18,570 nt of DNA. It comes from JBKBXU01 sp046313675. GTDB lineage: Bacteria; Bacteroidota; Bacteroidia; Cytophagales; Cytophagaceae. This document shows positions 1 to 7,255 of this stretch, one piece after another. Made by a program: the position numbers and the translations under genes. The notes beneath the pieces are model-generated. The model did no database searches and was not told the origin of the DNA. It saw only the letters and a list, made by a program, of their open reading frames with translations. Numbering within the stretch: the stretch's first letter is position 1; each line of letters starts with the position of its first letter. The stretch spans positions 1 to 18,570 of the forward strand of contig JBKBXU010000046.1 of NCBI GenBank assembly GCA_046313675.1, in the 5' to 3' direction.

Positions 1-82
1 TCATTTGTTTGAGGGCACAACCGTTGAAGGTTAATATCCCGACAAGTAAGGCGACGGATGAGAGTTTTTTATTCACTAGCAT
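1..82 (-). CDS. Lipoprotein N-terminus (partial, runs off window)
   Basis: Only the first 27 codons are present, read leftward from an ATG at 82 and cut by the window edge. They encode a short basic start (MLVNKK), a hydrophobic stretch (LSSVALLVGILTF) and a cysteine in the context FNGCALKQM, which is a lipoprotein signal peptide with a lipobox-like site around residue 22. The product is therefore expected to be lipidated at that cysteine and anchored in the envelope. I have a vague memory of Bacteroidota TPR-type lipoproteins starting with a similar C-A-L-x-x-M segment, but the rest of the gene is outside the window, so the function cannot be assigned. A promoter-like sequence lies immediately upstream at 107-138. 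Confidence 0.75.
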   Translation of the reverse strand, partial: MLVNKKLSSVALLVGILTFNGCALKQM

Positions 83-106
83 AAAATGAAAATTATTGTT
101 TATTTG

Positions 107-138
107 CGAATTTATTGTTATATTTTCTTTAATACAAA
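107..138 (-). promoter_or_regulatory. Bacteroidota-type promoter for the lipoprotein gene
   Basis: On the minus strand TTTG (135-138) is followed, 20 bases after its TTG, by TAAATTCG (107-114), matching the Bacteroidota -7 consensus TAnnTTTG at 5 of its 6 defined positions. A start about 5 bases downstream would give a leader of roughly 20 bases before the ATG at 82. Confidence 0.5.
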
Positions 139-213
139 GTTTAACTGTTATTTTTAAACAATTTAATTCAAGATCAGTAAACTATATGTTGAATTAAATG
201 TTTAATCATTCCT

Positions 214-432
214 ATGGAAAAGATTCAATTATATATTGAGAAACATGCTTTCGGTGTTTGCAGCCTTCTCGGAGAAAAGCTGGGAATTGCTACCGGCAGC
301 ATCAGGTTATTTTTTGTATATGCCTCATTCTTAACGTTTGGTTCCCCGATCATACTATATCTTGGAATTGCTTTTCTTATGAATATTCACCGTCATTTAA
401 GAAGGAGCAGAAGTTCTATTTGGGATCTTTAA
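214..432 (+). CDS. Small PspC-domain membrane protein
   Basis: This 72-residue protein resembles the stand-alone PspC (phage-shock protein C) domain proteins of Bacteroidota. It shows the typical layout: a short amphipathic start, the segment FGVCSLLGEKLGIATGSIR (residues 14-32) where PspC proteins have a G-x-C/A-x-x-L-G-x-x-x-G-I core, then a hydrophobic helix of about 25 residues (about 33-57) and a basic tail with HRHLRRSR. PspC domains sit in the inner membrane and are linked to envelope-stress responses; nothing here shows the partner. The gene stands alone between the divergent lipoprotein gene and a convergent glycosyltransferase gene. Its last 17 bases overlap the end of that gene, so no terminator separates them. 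Confidence 0.8.
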   Translation: MEKIQLYIEKHAFGVCSLLGEKLGIATGSIRLFFVYASFLTFGSPIILYLGIAFLMNIHRHLRRSRSSIWDL

Positions 433-1444
433 AATTGAAAGCCCTAAACTTTACTCTTCCTTTTATAAAATAATCAAACACAATGCTGCCTAAATAAAGT
501 TCACTAAAGATAATTTTTTTATTTTCATTTCCAAATTCCCTTCTTTTCTTTTGTAAAGTGGGAATGTTTTTATAGAACGAATAGTGCGCATGCAGAATTG
601 CCAATACATGTTTATACGAATCAGAGAACATAAATTTTATGCCTGCTATTCCATCTAAAATGAGTCGTATAAGTATGGTTGTAAATAGTTTATGAGCAGG
701 AAGATTCTTGTAAATTACAAACAAACTGTTCCTGAAGTTCAGGTAAGTTTTCCTGGGGCTGGATTTAGAAAGTGTGGCAGCTCCGACATGATAAACGGTG
801 CTTTGTCCACAATACATAATTTTATACCCTGCCAGTTTCATGCGCCAACAAATATCAATTTCTTCCATGTGGGCAAAAAAATCCTCATCAAGGCCACCCA
901 ATTCTTTATAACAACGGGCACGGACAAAAAGACTGGCTCCGGTGGCCCAGAAGATTTCCCTGATGTCGTTGTATTGACCCAGATCTTTTTCAAGATTAAG
1001 GAAAATTCTTCCTCTGCAAAAGGGATATCCCAATTTATCAACAAAGCCTCCGGCAGCTCCCGCATATTCAAAGTATTCTCTGTTTTTCCAATCAAGAATC
1101 TTTGGCTGACAAGCAGCAATGCTTTCATCAGACTCCATTAGGGATAGCATTGGTTCCAGCCAATGCTCTGTTACTTCTACGTCGGAGTTCAGTAAAACAT
1201 AATACTCTGCCTCAATTTGAAATAAGGCATCATTATAACCTTTGCAGAAGCCATTGTTGGAAGTGAATTGCAAAAGTTTTATGGATGGGTAATTTTCCTT
1301 AATAAATTCTATGGAGGTATCGGTAGAATTATTATCTGCTACATATATAGCCGCACCTTCACTGTATCTGCTTACAGAGGGTAAAAATGTTTCAAGGTGT
1401 TTTCTGCCATTCCAGTTGAGAATAACAATGGCTATTTTCTCCAT
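416..1444 (-). CDS. Family 2 glycosyltransferase (rhamnosyltransferase-like)
   Basis: This 342-residue protein transfers a sugar from a nucleotide-sugar donor, probably onto a cell-surface polysaccharide or lipid carrier; donor and acceptor cannot be read from sequence. The GT-A fold is clear: ILNWNG at residues 8-13, the nucleotide-binding VADNNSTD at 35-42, the NNGFCKGYN segment at 63-71 and the metal-site equivalent LNSDVEV at 85-91. Further on are ATGASLFVR at 167-175 and the acceptor-side GGLDEDFF...EEIDICWR block at 183-201, which holds the likely catalytic acidic residues. This pattern is typical of WbbL-like enzymes. The last 130 residues have a hydrophobic stretch that may associate with the membrane. 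It is the last gene of the hisS operon, 3 bases after the ybaB-like gene, and its 3' end overlaps the convergent PspC gene by 17 bases. Confidence 0.92.
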   Translation of the reverse strand: MEKIAIVILNWNGRKHLETFLPSVSRYSEGAAIYVADNNSTDTSIEFIKENYPSIKLLQFTSNNGFCKGYNDALFQIEAEYYVLLNSDVEVTEHWLEPMLSLMESDESIAACQPKILDWKNREYFEYAGAAGGFVDKLGYPFCRGRIFLNLEKDLGQYNDIREIFWATGASLFVRARCYKELGGLDEDFFAHMEEIDICWRMKLAGYKIMYCGQSTVYHVGAATLSKSSPRKTYLNFRNSLFVIYKNLPAHKLFTTILIRLILDGIAGIKFMFSDSYKHVLAILHAHYSFYKNIPTLQKKRREFGNENKKIIFSELYLGSIVFDYFIKGRVKFRAFNFKDPK

Positions 1445-1447
1445 TCT

Positions 1448-1780
1448 CTAGACAAAGTTCCCCAGATCAAGCCCCGGAATATTTGGTAAAACGCCTTCTG
1501 TACTTTTTTTCATTTCTTCCCGGATCTTTTCTTCAATATCGTTGAGCGCTTTATTAATTGCAGCTACCGTCAGGTCTTGTAGCATATCTTTATCTTCAGG
1601 TTTTAGAAGATCATTGTCTATTTCAAGTTTTATAATTTGACGGTTTCCATTCACAGTTGCTTTAACCATGCCTGCTCCTGACTCAGAGGTCACTTCAATT
1701 TTACCAAGGTTATCTTTTACTTCTTTTAGCTTAGCCTGAACCTCTTTGACTTTGCCAAGCATATTCATCATATCAAACAT
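1448..1780 (-). CDS. YbaB/EbfC family nucleoid-associated protein
   Basis: This 110-residue protein has the length and layout of YbaB/EbfC proteins, small dimeric proteins that bind DNA and associate with the nucleoid. Visible hallmarks are the methionine-rich start MFDMMNMLG, an amphipathic N-terminal helix (KVKEVQAKLKEVKDNLGKI) and the signature around residues 33-45 where GxGMVKATVNG occurs. A central strand IIKLEID and an acidic C-terminal helix (ALNDIEEKIREEMKK) follow. The tail PNIPGLDLGNF is typical of Bacteroidota members. In many bacteria the gene lies beside dnaX and recR; here it lies inside an operon with hisS, a secreted protein and a glycosyltransferase. Confidence 0.92.
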   Translation of the reverse strand: MFDMMNMLGKVKEVQAKLKEVKDNLGKIEVTSESGAGMVKATVNGNRQIIKLEIDNDLLKPEDKDMLQDLTVAAINKALNDIEEKIREEMKKSTEGVLPNIPGLDLGNFV

Positions 1781-1793
1781 AATCGTCTCTCTT

Positions 1794-3704
1794 TTAAAAA
1801 ATAATAGTTACTGTACCTCTTTGTTTATATGATTCTCCTAAATGGTCTTCTGCCTCAATCATAAAAGCATAGGCTCCTGCAATAGGAGGCTTTCCATTAA
1901 TAGTGCCATCCCACCCTTCTTCCATATTGGTACTTTGATATACCAATTCTCCCCATTTGTTAAAAATGGATATTTTAAAATTCTTTACAAAAGAACCTTT
2001 AACAACAAATACATCATTTAGCCCATCATTGTTTGGTGTGAATGTATTAGGTGGAAACACGCCCATTCTGTATTGTAATTCAACTATATTGGAGTAGCTG
2101 ACTGCTGTAGGATTGGAAGCAAATTCTGCTTTTATTCTGTACCGTGCCAATTGCGCTGATGGATCCTGATTTGCCGCATGAGATGTGGTATTTCCTACAA
2201 TTTCAGTCTGGTAAGGGTTTAATCCGTCATCAAGTAATTCTATTGTATAGACAACCCCTGCTTCCATCCAGGTGCCTTCGTAAGGAGACCAGGACATGGC
2301 ATTGATATTGTCCCTGTCTTGTCGTGCTGTAAATGAAATCGGACAGGTCATAGGACTTTCAACGCTGGTTAAATTACAGTTGTTGGTATAAAGTACCCTG
2401 TAGCAATAGGAGTTTGCAGGTATATTGACGTTTTCGTCTATAAACTCGTTATTATTGGTGGTGGTGAGCAACTGGAAGTCATTTTCTCCATCTGCCCGGT
2501 ATATCTGGAAATTATTAACATCACTTACAAGTGCATCGGTTTCCCAGAAAAGCTTTACATGGTTATTTTCAATAGTTGAGTTAAGTTCTGCAATAGGAGG
2601 AGGGATGGCAGAGGTAGTTGCTATTGCACAGGATTCATTGGAAGTTGAGGTTACCGGGTTTCCGGAGCCACTGTTAAAGTTAAGTTCTGTTACTATGTAA
2701 TAGCAGTAATTGGCACCACAGACTACATCGTCGTCAATCAGGGAACTTGTTAATAGGTTATTGATGGTTTCCAATTGCTGTCCGTTTCGATAAATAATAT
2801 AACTTCCGAAAGTTGCTTCGGAATTGTATACGTTCCAGGTAAGCAGGTTTTGGTCTTCCTGAGCGGTTGCAGATACCGTTACTGTACATAATTCTTCTGC
2901 CCCCTGAGCTGCACTACATTCATCTACAGCAGATACTCTGAAACAATAGGAATTATTGGTAAGGTCAAGACCGCTGATGACATGGTTCACCTGACCGGAA
3001 CGGTTTGTGATAGAGGCTATGTTGGCGGTGATACCCGTGTTTATATTGCGTTGGCTGATCCTGTAATTATGATTGGCAAAGGCCACAAAGGAAACTTCTA
3101 CCTGAGTGTTGGAAATCGTTTTCAGCTCGACCAGGTTAGGACGAATAAGTGACTGTAAGGGGATAATCAATTGAGAACTTCCTGATCCGCAACCTCCCGG
3201 CATATAATTTCCGGTTACGGTAATATTCCTTTGCATGGTATTGGGATAGGTATGGGGTGTAGAAGAGTTTCCTGAGACCGTAACCGGTGCTGTACCATCA
3301 TTAAAGTCTATTATGTATTGCTCATAGGTGGTTTCAAATATATTAACGAATACACGTCTGGCTTCACAATATGAAACTGTAAATTCCGGCCTTGGTGTTG
3401 GCAGTACCTCAATGTAGTCTGTTTTTGTCCTGGTTGCCGTAGGAGGGTTTCCACCTGTGTTAATTCGCTGCGTAATGGTGTATTTTCCGGGTGTGGTATA
3501 GGTAAAGGTTTTGGCTTCAACAAAACCTGAACCATAATTATAAGTAACCGGTATTCCGGCAGCTTCTGCACCGGATAAATCACTTACGGTAATGGTTAAA
3601 GGAACACATCCACGGGTAACATTTGCTTCAAAGTCCGGTGAGTACTGTCCAAATACCGGAAATGCAGCAAATGCTAAAATAATAAGGTATACGTACTTTT
3701 TCAT
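1794..3704 (-). CDS. Secreted PKD/Fn3-like protein with T9SS type B sorting domain
   Basis: This 636-residue protein starts with a signal peptide ending near VFGQ (residue 20). A PKD-like domain follows (about 21-105), with a second PKD-like segment around the IDFNDGT sequence, and then several fibronectin III-like repeats with phrases such as YCFRVSA, YCYYIVTE and YCYRVLYTN. The last 88 residues or so are the gliding-motility-associated C-terminal domain that routes cargo through the type IX secretion system (type B). It carries FTPNNDGLNDVF, ISIFNKWGELVYQS, WDGTINGK and a final GTVTIIF strand. The protein should be exported and attached to or released from the cell surface. No catalytic domain is visible, so it may be an adhesin or matrix protein. 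Its ATG overlaps the hisS stop codon in an ATGA arrangement, suggesting translational coupling. Confidence 0.93.
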   Translation of the reverse strand: MKKYVYLIILAFAAFPVFGQYSPDFEANVTRGCVPLTITVSDLSGAEAAGIPVTYNYGSGFVEAKTFTYTTPGKYTITQRINTGGNPPTATRTKTDYIEVLPTPRPEFTVSYCEARRVFVNIFETTYEQYIIDFNDGTAPVTVSGNSSTPHTYPNTMQRNITVTGNYMPGGCGSGSSQLIIPLQSLIRPNLVELKTISNTQVEVSFVAFANHNYRISQRNINTGITANIASITNRSGQVNHVISGLDLTNNSYCFRVSAVDECSAAQGAEELCTVTVSATAQEDQNLLTWNVYNSEATFGSYIIYRNGQQLETINNLLTSSLIDDDVVCGANYCYYIVTELNFNSGSGNPVTSTSNESCAIATTSAIPPPIAELNSTIENNHVKLFWETDALVSDVNNFQIYRADGENDFQLLTTTNNNEFIDENVNIPANSYCYRVLYTNNCNLTSVESPMTCPISFTARQDRDNINAMSWSPYEGTWMEAGVVYTIELLDDGLNPYQTEIVGNTTSHAANQDPSAQLARYRIKAEFASNPTAVSYSNIVELQYRMGVFPPNTFTPNNDGLNDVFVVKGSFVKNFKISIFNKWGELVYQSTNMEEGWDGTINGKPPIAGAYAFMIEAEDHLGESYKQRGTVTIIF

Positions 3705-5080
3705 ACTGATATTGTTAATTCATTAATTAGTTGGTCCACACCCTTCTTTTCCTGTTCCCCTGTAATCATATTTTTTACGGTTAGTAATCCCGTGCTTATT
3801 TCTTCTGTGCCAATGATAACAACCTTAGGTATGTTTTTGGCATTAGCGTAATTTAGCTGTTTCTTCATTTTTGCGGCTTCAGGATATATTTCACTACTTA
3901 TGCCTGCTTCTCTGAGCTTTCCGATAATATTTAACGCATAATGTTCAGATTCAGTATCGAAATATGCGATCATAACCTGGGAAATTGATTGCTGGATTTC
4001 AGTTGGAAAAAGCGATAGTTCTTCCATTACATCATAAATGCGATCAACGCCAAAAGAAATACCTACACCGGACACATCAGGAAGCCCGAAAATTCCCGTG
4101 AGGTTGTCATACCTTCCACCGCCACTTATGCTACCTATTTTTACGTTGTTGACTTTTACCTCCAGAATCGCACCGGTATAGTAATTTAATCCTCTTGCCA
4201 ATGTTATGTCAATTACAGGCAATATACCTGTATATCCGGCACTTTTCAAATAGGAAAAAACTTTTTCAAGTTCTTTTACTCCCTTAAAACCAATTTCAGA
4301 GGAGAAAAGTAACTTTTTTAAGGAAGCAAGAATTGCTTCGCTGTTACCGTTTATTTCAAAAAGAGGGTTGAGTTTGGCCAAATCTTCGTCTGAGAAACCT
4401 TTTTCCTTAAGTTCTGCCTCTACACCTTTTTTACCGATTTTGTCTAATTTGTCTATTGCGACACAAAGATCTGTTTCACTTCCTTTTTTGCCGATAATCT
4501 CGGTTATTCCCGAAAGGATTTTTCGGTTGTTGATTTTTATGCTGATCTCTGTAATTTTTAATTTGTTGAAAACTTCATTCAACAGCATGATCAGTTCAGC
4601 TTCACAAATCAAAGAGTTGGTACCTATTACATCTGCATCGCATTGATAGAATTCTCTGTAACGGCCTTTCTGAGGATTGTCTGCACGCCATACGGGCTGG
4701 ATCTGATACCTTCGGAAGGGAAAAGTGATCTCATTCCTGTTCATTACCACAAACCGGGCAAAGGGAACAGTTAAGTCATACTTCAATGCTTTCTCGGCAA
4801 TTTTGGGCGCAAGCTTTTTTGCTCCTTCTGCAATATCTACCTCGGTAATTCCCTTTAAAAAGTCCCCTGAATTGAGTATTTTAAAAATTAATTTGTCTCC
4901 CTCTTCACCATATTTGCCTGTCAGAACAGATAGGTTTTCCAAAGCAGGGGTTTCGAGTGGTAAAAACCCATATTTAGTAAATGCAGATCGGATTATATTT
5001 AATATATAATTCCTTCTGATCATTTTATCAGGGCCGAAGTCACGTGTTCCCTTTGGTAATGTTGGCTTTTGTTCACTCAT
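3701..5080 (-). CDS. hisS: Histidyl-tRNA synthetase
   Basis: HisRS charges tRNA-His with histidine using ATP in the cytoplasm. All class II landmarks are present in 459 residues: PKGTRDFGP near the start (9-17), motif 1 around TPALE (44-48), YDLTVPFAR (101-109), motif 2 with FRRYQIQPVWRADNPQ and REFYQCD (122-148), the histidine-specific LARGLNYYTG (294-303), GGGRYD (320-325) and motif 3 GVGISFGVDRI (338-348). The anticodon-binding domain fills the last 95 residues. I place the start at the ATG at 5080 (MSEQKPTL). A TTG nine bases upstream is in frame, but it belongs to the sequence TATTTTTG, which looks more like part of a promoter. It is the first gene of a four-gene leftward operon. Confidence 0.97.
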   Translation of the reverse strand: MSEQKPTLPKGTRDFGPDKMIRRNYILNIIRSAFTKYGFLPLETPALENLSVLTGKYGEEGDKLIFKILNSGDFLKGITEVDIAEGAKKLAPKIAEKALKYDLTVPFARFVVMNRNEITFPFRRYQIQPVWRADNPQKGRYREFYQCDADVIGTNSLICEAELIMLLNEVFNKLKITEISIKINNRKILSGITEIIGKKGSETDLCVAIDKLDKIGKKGVEAELKEKGFSDEDLAKLNPLFEINGNSEAILASLKKLLFSSEIGFKGVKELEKVFSYLKSAGYTGILPVIDITLARGLNYYTGAILEVKVNNVKIGSISGGGRYDNLTGIFGLPDVSGVGISFGVDRIYDVMEELSLFPTEIQQSISQVMIAYFDTESEHYALNIIGKLREAGISSEIYPEAAKMKKQLNYANAKNIPKVVIIGTEEISTGLLTVKNMITGEQEKKGVDQLINELTISV

Positions 5081-5085
5081 AAAAG

Positions 5086-5093
5086 CCAAAAAT
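5086..5093 (-). promoter_or_regulatory. hisS: Possible -7 element for the hisS operon
   Basis: TATTTTTG on the minus strand fits TAnnTTTG exactly and ends 6 bases before the chosen hisS ATG. The nearest upstream TTG is 23 bases away rather than 19-21, so the promoter is uncertain. If used, the hisS mRNA would have almost no leader. Confidence 0.3.
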
Positions 5094-5157
5094 AATTAAA
5101 ATTTCTTATTATTTTAACAAAAAATATTCAAATACGTATATCTGGGTAAAAGTAAGA

Positions 5158-5610
5158 ATGATTATGCATTGTTACAGAGCGATTTTATACCTGATATACA
5201 GGAAAAGGAAGTTTAAAAAGCTTATTGTTCCAACGACATTTTTCTTTGTAGAGCTTTTAATAGCTCTTATCCTTAGCGTCTCCCTTTTGAAGGGTGGCTA
5301 TTTAAATACCCCTTTGTACGCATACCAGCCTGTTGAAAAATCTCAGACCAAAATTTTACGCTATGATAAACCACAGAAGGATGTGCAGGATTCATTGCCT
5401 CTTCAAAGCATGCTTGATAAAATAACCGAAGTATCTTCTAAGCTTGTCTTTTATGCAATCAGCCTCCTCTTTAGCTTTATAGGTATGTTGCTTGCCCATT
5501 TATGGATTAGTAGATTTTTTCGAAATAACAACCTGAATATTCGTTGGTGGTTGTGGCCCATGGCTTGTTTGGGCTCCCATATAGTATTATATACAATGGC
5601 AAATTTTTAA
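5158..5610 (+). CDS. Small membrane protein of unknown function
   Basis: I do not recognise this 150-residue protein. It begins with a basic, amphipathic segment (YRKRKFKK at 14-21) followed by a transmembrane helix (about 22-44). A polar loop of about 60 residues follows, containing a small charged cluster (KTILRYDKPQKDVQDS). A second strong helix lies at about 99-120 (LVFYAISLLFSFIGMLLAH) and a probable third near the C-terminus around WLWPMACLGSHIVLYTM. Two ATG codons, at 5158 and 5164, are both possible starts. It is divergent from hisS and lies 92 bases before a small basic protein gene. Coding is supported by length and a coherent membrane topology rather than by homology. Confidence 0.7.
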   Translation: MIMHCYRAILYLIYRKRKFKKLIVPTTFFFVELLIALILSVSLLKGGYLNTPLYAYQPVEKSQTKILRYDKPQKDVQDSLPLQSMLDKITEVSSKLVFYAISLLFSFIGMLLAHLWISRFFRNNNLNIRWWLWPMACLGSHIVLYTMANF

Positions 5611-5668
5611 TTTTTTCAAAATTTATAAAATATTTGATAGAAAACTTTTTAATGAATTAAATATCCAT

Positions 5669-5676
5669 TATTTTTG
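5669..5676 (+). promoter_or_regulatory. Possible -7 element for the small basic protein gene
   Basis: TATTTTTG fits the Bacteroidota TAnnTTTG -7 box exactly and lies 26 bases before the ATG at 5703. No TTG is found at the expected distance upstream, only a T-rich stretch, so confidence is moderate. Confidence 0.35.
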
Positions 5677-5702
5677 TCTTTTGTTTATTAAATCAAACGA
5701 TT

Positions 5703-5921
5703 ATGGCAGTTACCAGATTACAAAGAAAAGGGAAAAGAAATAAAATAACGGCTAAGGGCAGAATTGCTAATATTAAGTTTTTAACACGTAAGCCGGTTAT
5801 AAAAAGAGTTGAGGTTGAAGAGCTTAAAAAGCAAGAGAAACCTGGTGTAGTTGAAAAAGCAGTAAAAGAAGTTAAAAAAGTAGCTGAAAAAGTAGAAGAT
5901 GCTATAAAAGGCGAAGAATAG
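5703..5921 (+). CDS. Small basic conserved-looking protein with Lys/Glu/Ala helix tail
   Basis: This 72-residue protein has two parts. Residues 1-40 are strongly basic (MAVTRLQRKGKRNKITAKGR, then a segment with FLTRKPVIKRVEVEEL), which suggests RNA or DNA binding. I recall Bacteroidota proteins with an M-A-V-T-R-L-x-R-K start and a x-x-P-V-I-K-x-V-D/E-V-E-E core of unknown function, so it is probably conserved. Residues 45-72 form a heptad-like amphipathic helix of V, A, K and E. It has a matching -7 element 26 bases upstream and a strong terminator 21 bases downstream, so it is likely a single-gene transcript. The role is unknown; a ribosome- or nucleoid-associated function is a guess from its charge. 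Confidence 0.8.
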   Translation: MAVTRLQRKGKRNKITAKGRIANIKFLTRKPVIKRVEVEELKKQEKPGVVEKAVKEVKKVAEKVEDAIKGEE

Positions 5922-5942
5922 TATAAGCTGTTAAAAATATTC

Positions 5943-5969
5943 AAAAAGGTGATTCGTTCACCTTTTTTT
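5943..5969. terminator. Bidirectional intrinsic terminator
   Basis: A ten-base stem (5943-5952 with 5958-5967) closes a TTCGT loop. It is flanked by an A-run on the left and a T-run on the right, so it can end transcription in both directions. It serves the small basic protein gene (rightward) and the phosphoesterase gene (leftward), whose TAA stop overlaps its right edge at 5968-5970. Confidence 0.88.
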
Positions 5970-6468
5970 ATGCCCTTTTTCCTAATTCTATTGCTTTCAT
6001 GTTGCTGATTTTTTTTGATTCTATATCAAACTTGATCAAAGTTCTTACCTTGTGGAAGCCATGAATTCCGGCCGCTCCAGGATTAATACATAACATGTTA
6101 TGGTTTTTGGTGTCGGTGATCACTTTTAAAATATGGGAATGCCCACACACAAAAATATCAGGTTTTTCGCTGACGATGACCTGACGTGCATCCGGGGCAT
6201 ACTTACCTGGATAACCTCCAATGTGAGTTATGAAAATTTTTAGCCCTTCTATAATAAAAAGTAAGTTTTTAGGATAAATAATGCGGATATCGTTCCCGTC
6301 GATATTGCCATACACACCTTTCAATGGCTTAAATGCTGCAAGTTTATCCGAAATTTCTGCTGTGCCAAAATCACCCGCATGCCATATTTCATCGCAGTCA
6401 CTAAAATAATGGAAAACGCGCTCATCTAAATATGAATGTGTATCAGAAATCAAGCCTATTCTTTTCAT
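5968..6468 (-). CDS. YfcE/MJ0936-type metallophosphoesterase
   Basis: This 166-residue cytoplasmic enzyme belongs to the calcineurin-like phosphoesterases of the YfcE branch, which hydrolyse phosphodiesters with two metal ions. All metal-binding motifs are intact: D9-x-H11 in LISDTHSY, D33 in HAGDFG, N55 in YGNIDG, H82 in THIGGYPG, and H110/H112 in CGHSH. The length matches the family. The physiological substrate cannot be read. It is divergent from the OmpA pair, and its 3' end sits inside a terminator shared with the small basic protein gene. Confidence 0.93.
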   Translation of the reverse strand: MKRIGLISDTHSYLDERVFHYFSDCDEIWHAGDFGTAEISDKLAAFKPLKGVYGNIDGNDIRIIYPKNLLFIIEGLKIFITHIGGYPGKYAPDARQVIVSEKPDIFVCGHSHILKVITDTKNHNMLCINPGAAGIHGFHKVRTLIKFDIESKKISNMKAIELGKRA

Positions 6469-6495
6469 AATCTTTTTTCTTTTAAACCTCTTTTG

Positions 6496-6505
6496 CGGTA
6501 TACCG
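6496..6505. repeat. 10-bp palindrome in a divergent promoter region
   Basis: CGGTATACCG is a perfect palindrome between the divergent phosphoesterase (start 6468) and OmpA (start 6536) genes. Its position would suit an operator, but one 10-bp palindrome is expected about every 1000 bases by chance, so this is weak. Confidence 0.25.
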
Positions 6506-6535
6506 TAAAGGTAATTTATAAATTTCTAACAAAAT

Positions 6536-7228
6536 ATGAGGTTGTTCTTACTTTTCCCCTTTTTCTTTATTCTTTATGCCCATGGGCAAGATCTAAAACC
6601 TACGGATAAACTAGCCCTGGTCACATTCTATGTGACAGATTTTGACATGCTTCCGGAAAAAGAGGCTGAAATTGAATTGATCAATACCGTAGATCAGAAA
6701 ATCATTAAAGGTCTGACTGATATAGAAGGTGTATTTAAAATTTTATTATCCGAAGGAGATTCTTATCAACTAACGGTAAAAAAATACCAGGGGGAATTTG
6801 ATTTTGGTATTATGGAAATACCTGTTATGCCCGGAGCACTGCAGTTTGATCAGACATTAAAGATTAAAGTGGTGACGAATTATACAAGGACTTTTACACT
6901 TGAAAATGTTTACTTTGAAACTAATAAATTTGACTTAAAAAAAGAAAGCTTTCCCGCCCTGGAAGGTTTGTTGGAAACCCTGAATTTTAACCCAAAAATG
7001 AAGATTGAAATTGCAGGACATACCGACAGTGTTGGAGATCAAGCAGCTAATCAATTGCTTTCACAGCGTAGGGCTGATGCTATACGTCAATGGCTTTTAT
7101 CCAAAGGGATCTCTCCTGATAGGATTTTGTCAAAAGGTTATGGTGCTGCCAAGCCCGTTGCCGATAATGCCACTGCTGAAGGACGGCAGTTGAATCGAAG
7201 AACGGAAGTTAAGATTATTGAGGAGTAG
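6536..7228 (+). CDS. OmpA-family envelope protein, first of a tandem pair
   Basis: This 230-residue protein has a signal peptide cut near AHG-Q (residue 18), a beta-rich N-terminal domain of about 100 residues and a C-terminal OmpA/MotB peptidoglycan-binding domain (about 122-230). The latter carries VYFETNKFDL, the ligand-site IAGHTDSVGD (159-168), NQLLSQRRA and QLNRRTEV. It should tie the outer membrane or a periplasmic complex to peptidoglycan. The N-terminal region (VTFYVTDFDM, later VKKYQGEFDFG) has no beta-barrel signature and may be a transthyretin/carboxypeptidase-regulatory-like domain; that is a guess. The next gene, 27 bases downstream, encodes a close paralogue, so the two are likely co-transcribed and arose by tandem duplication. 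Confidence 0.92.
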   Translation: MRLFLLFPFFFILYAHGQDLKPTDKLALVTFYVTDFDMLPEKEAEIELINTVDQKIIKGLTDIEGVFKILLSEGDSYQLTVKKYQGEFDFGIMEIPVMPGALQFDQTLKIKVVTNYTRTFTLENVYFETNKFDLKKESFPALEGLLETLNFNPKMKIEIAGHTDSVGDQAANQLLSQRRADAIRQWLLSKGISPDRILSKGYGAAKPVADNATAEGRQLNRRTEVKIIEE

Positions 7229-7255
7229 ATTATTCTAACATTACTGTTTTTTAAA

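Noticed and set aside
692..1141. 149-codon plus-strand ORF inside the glycosyltransferase gene
   Set aside because: It is antisense to an intact, motif-complete GT2 gene and its translation shows no coherent domain, signal peptide or membrane pattern.
5081..5089. TTG start for hisS nine bases upstream of the ATG
   Set aside because: HisRS proteins start close to the PKGTRDF motif, so the ATG at 5080 suffices; the TTG is part of a -7-like box.
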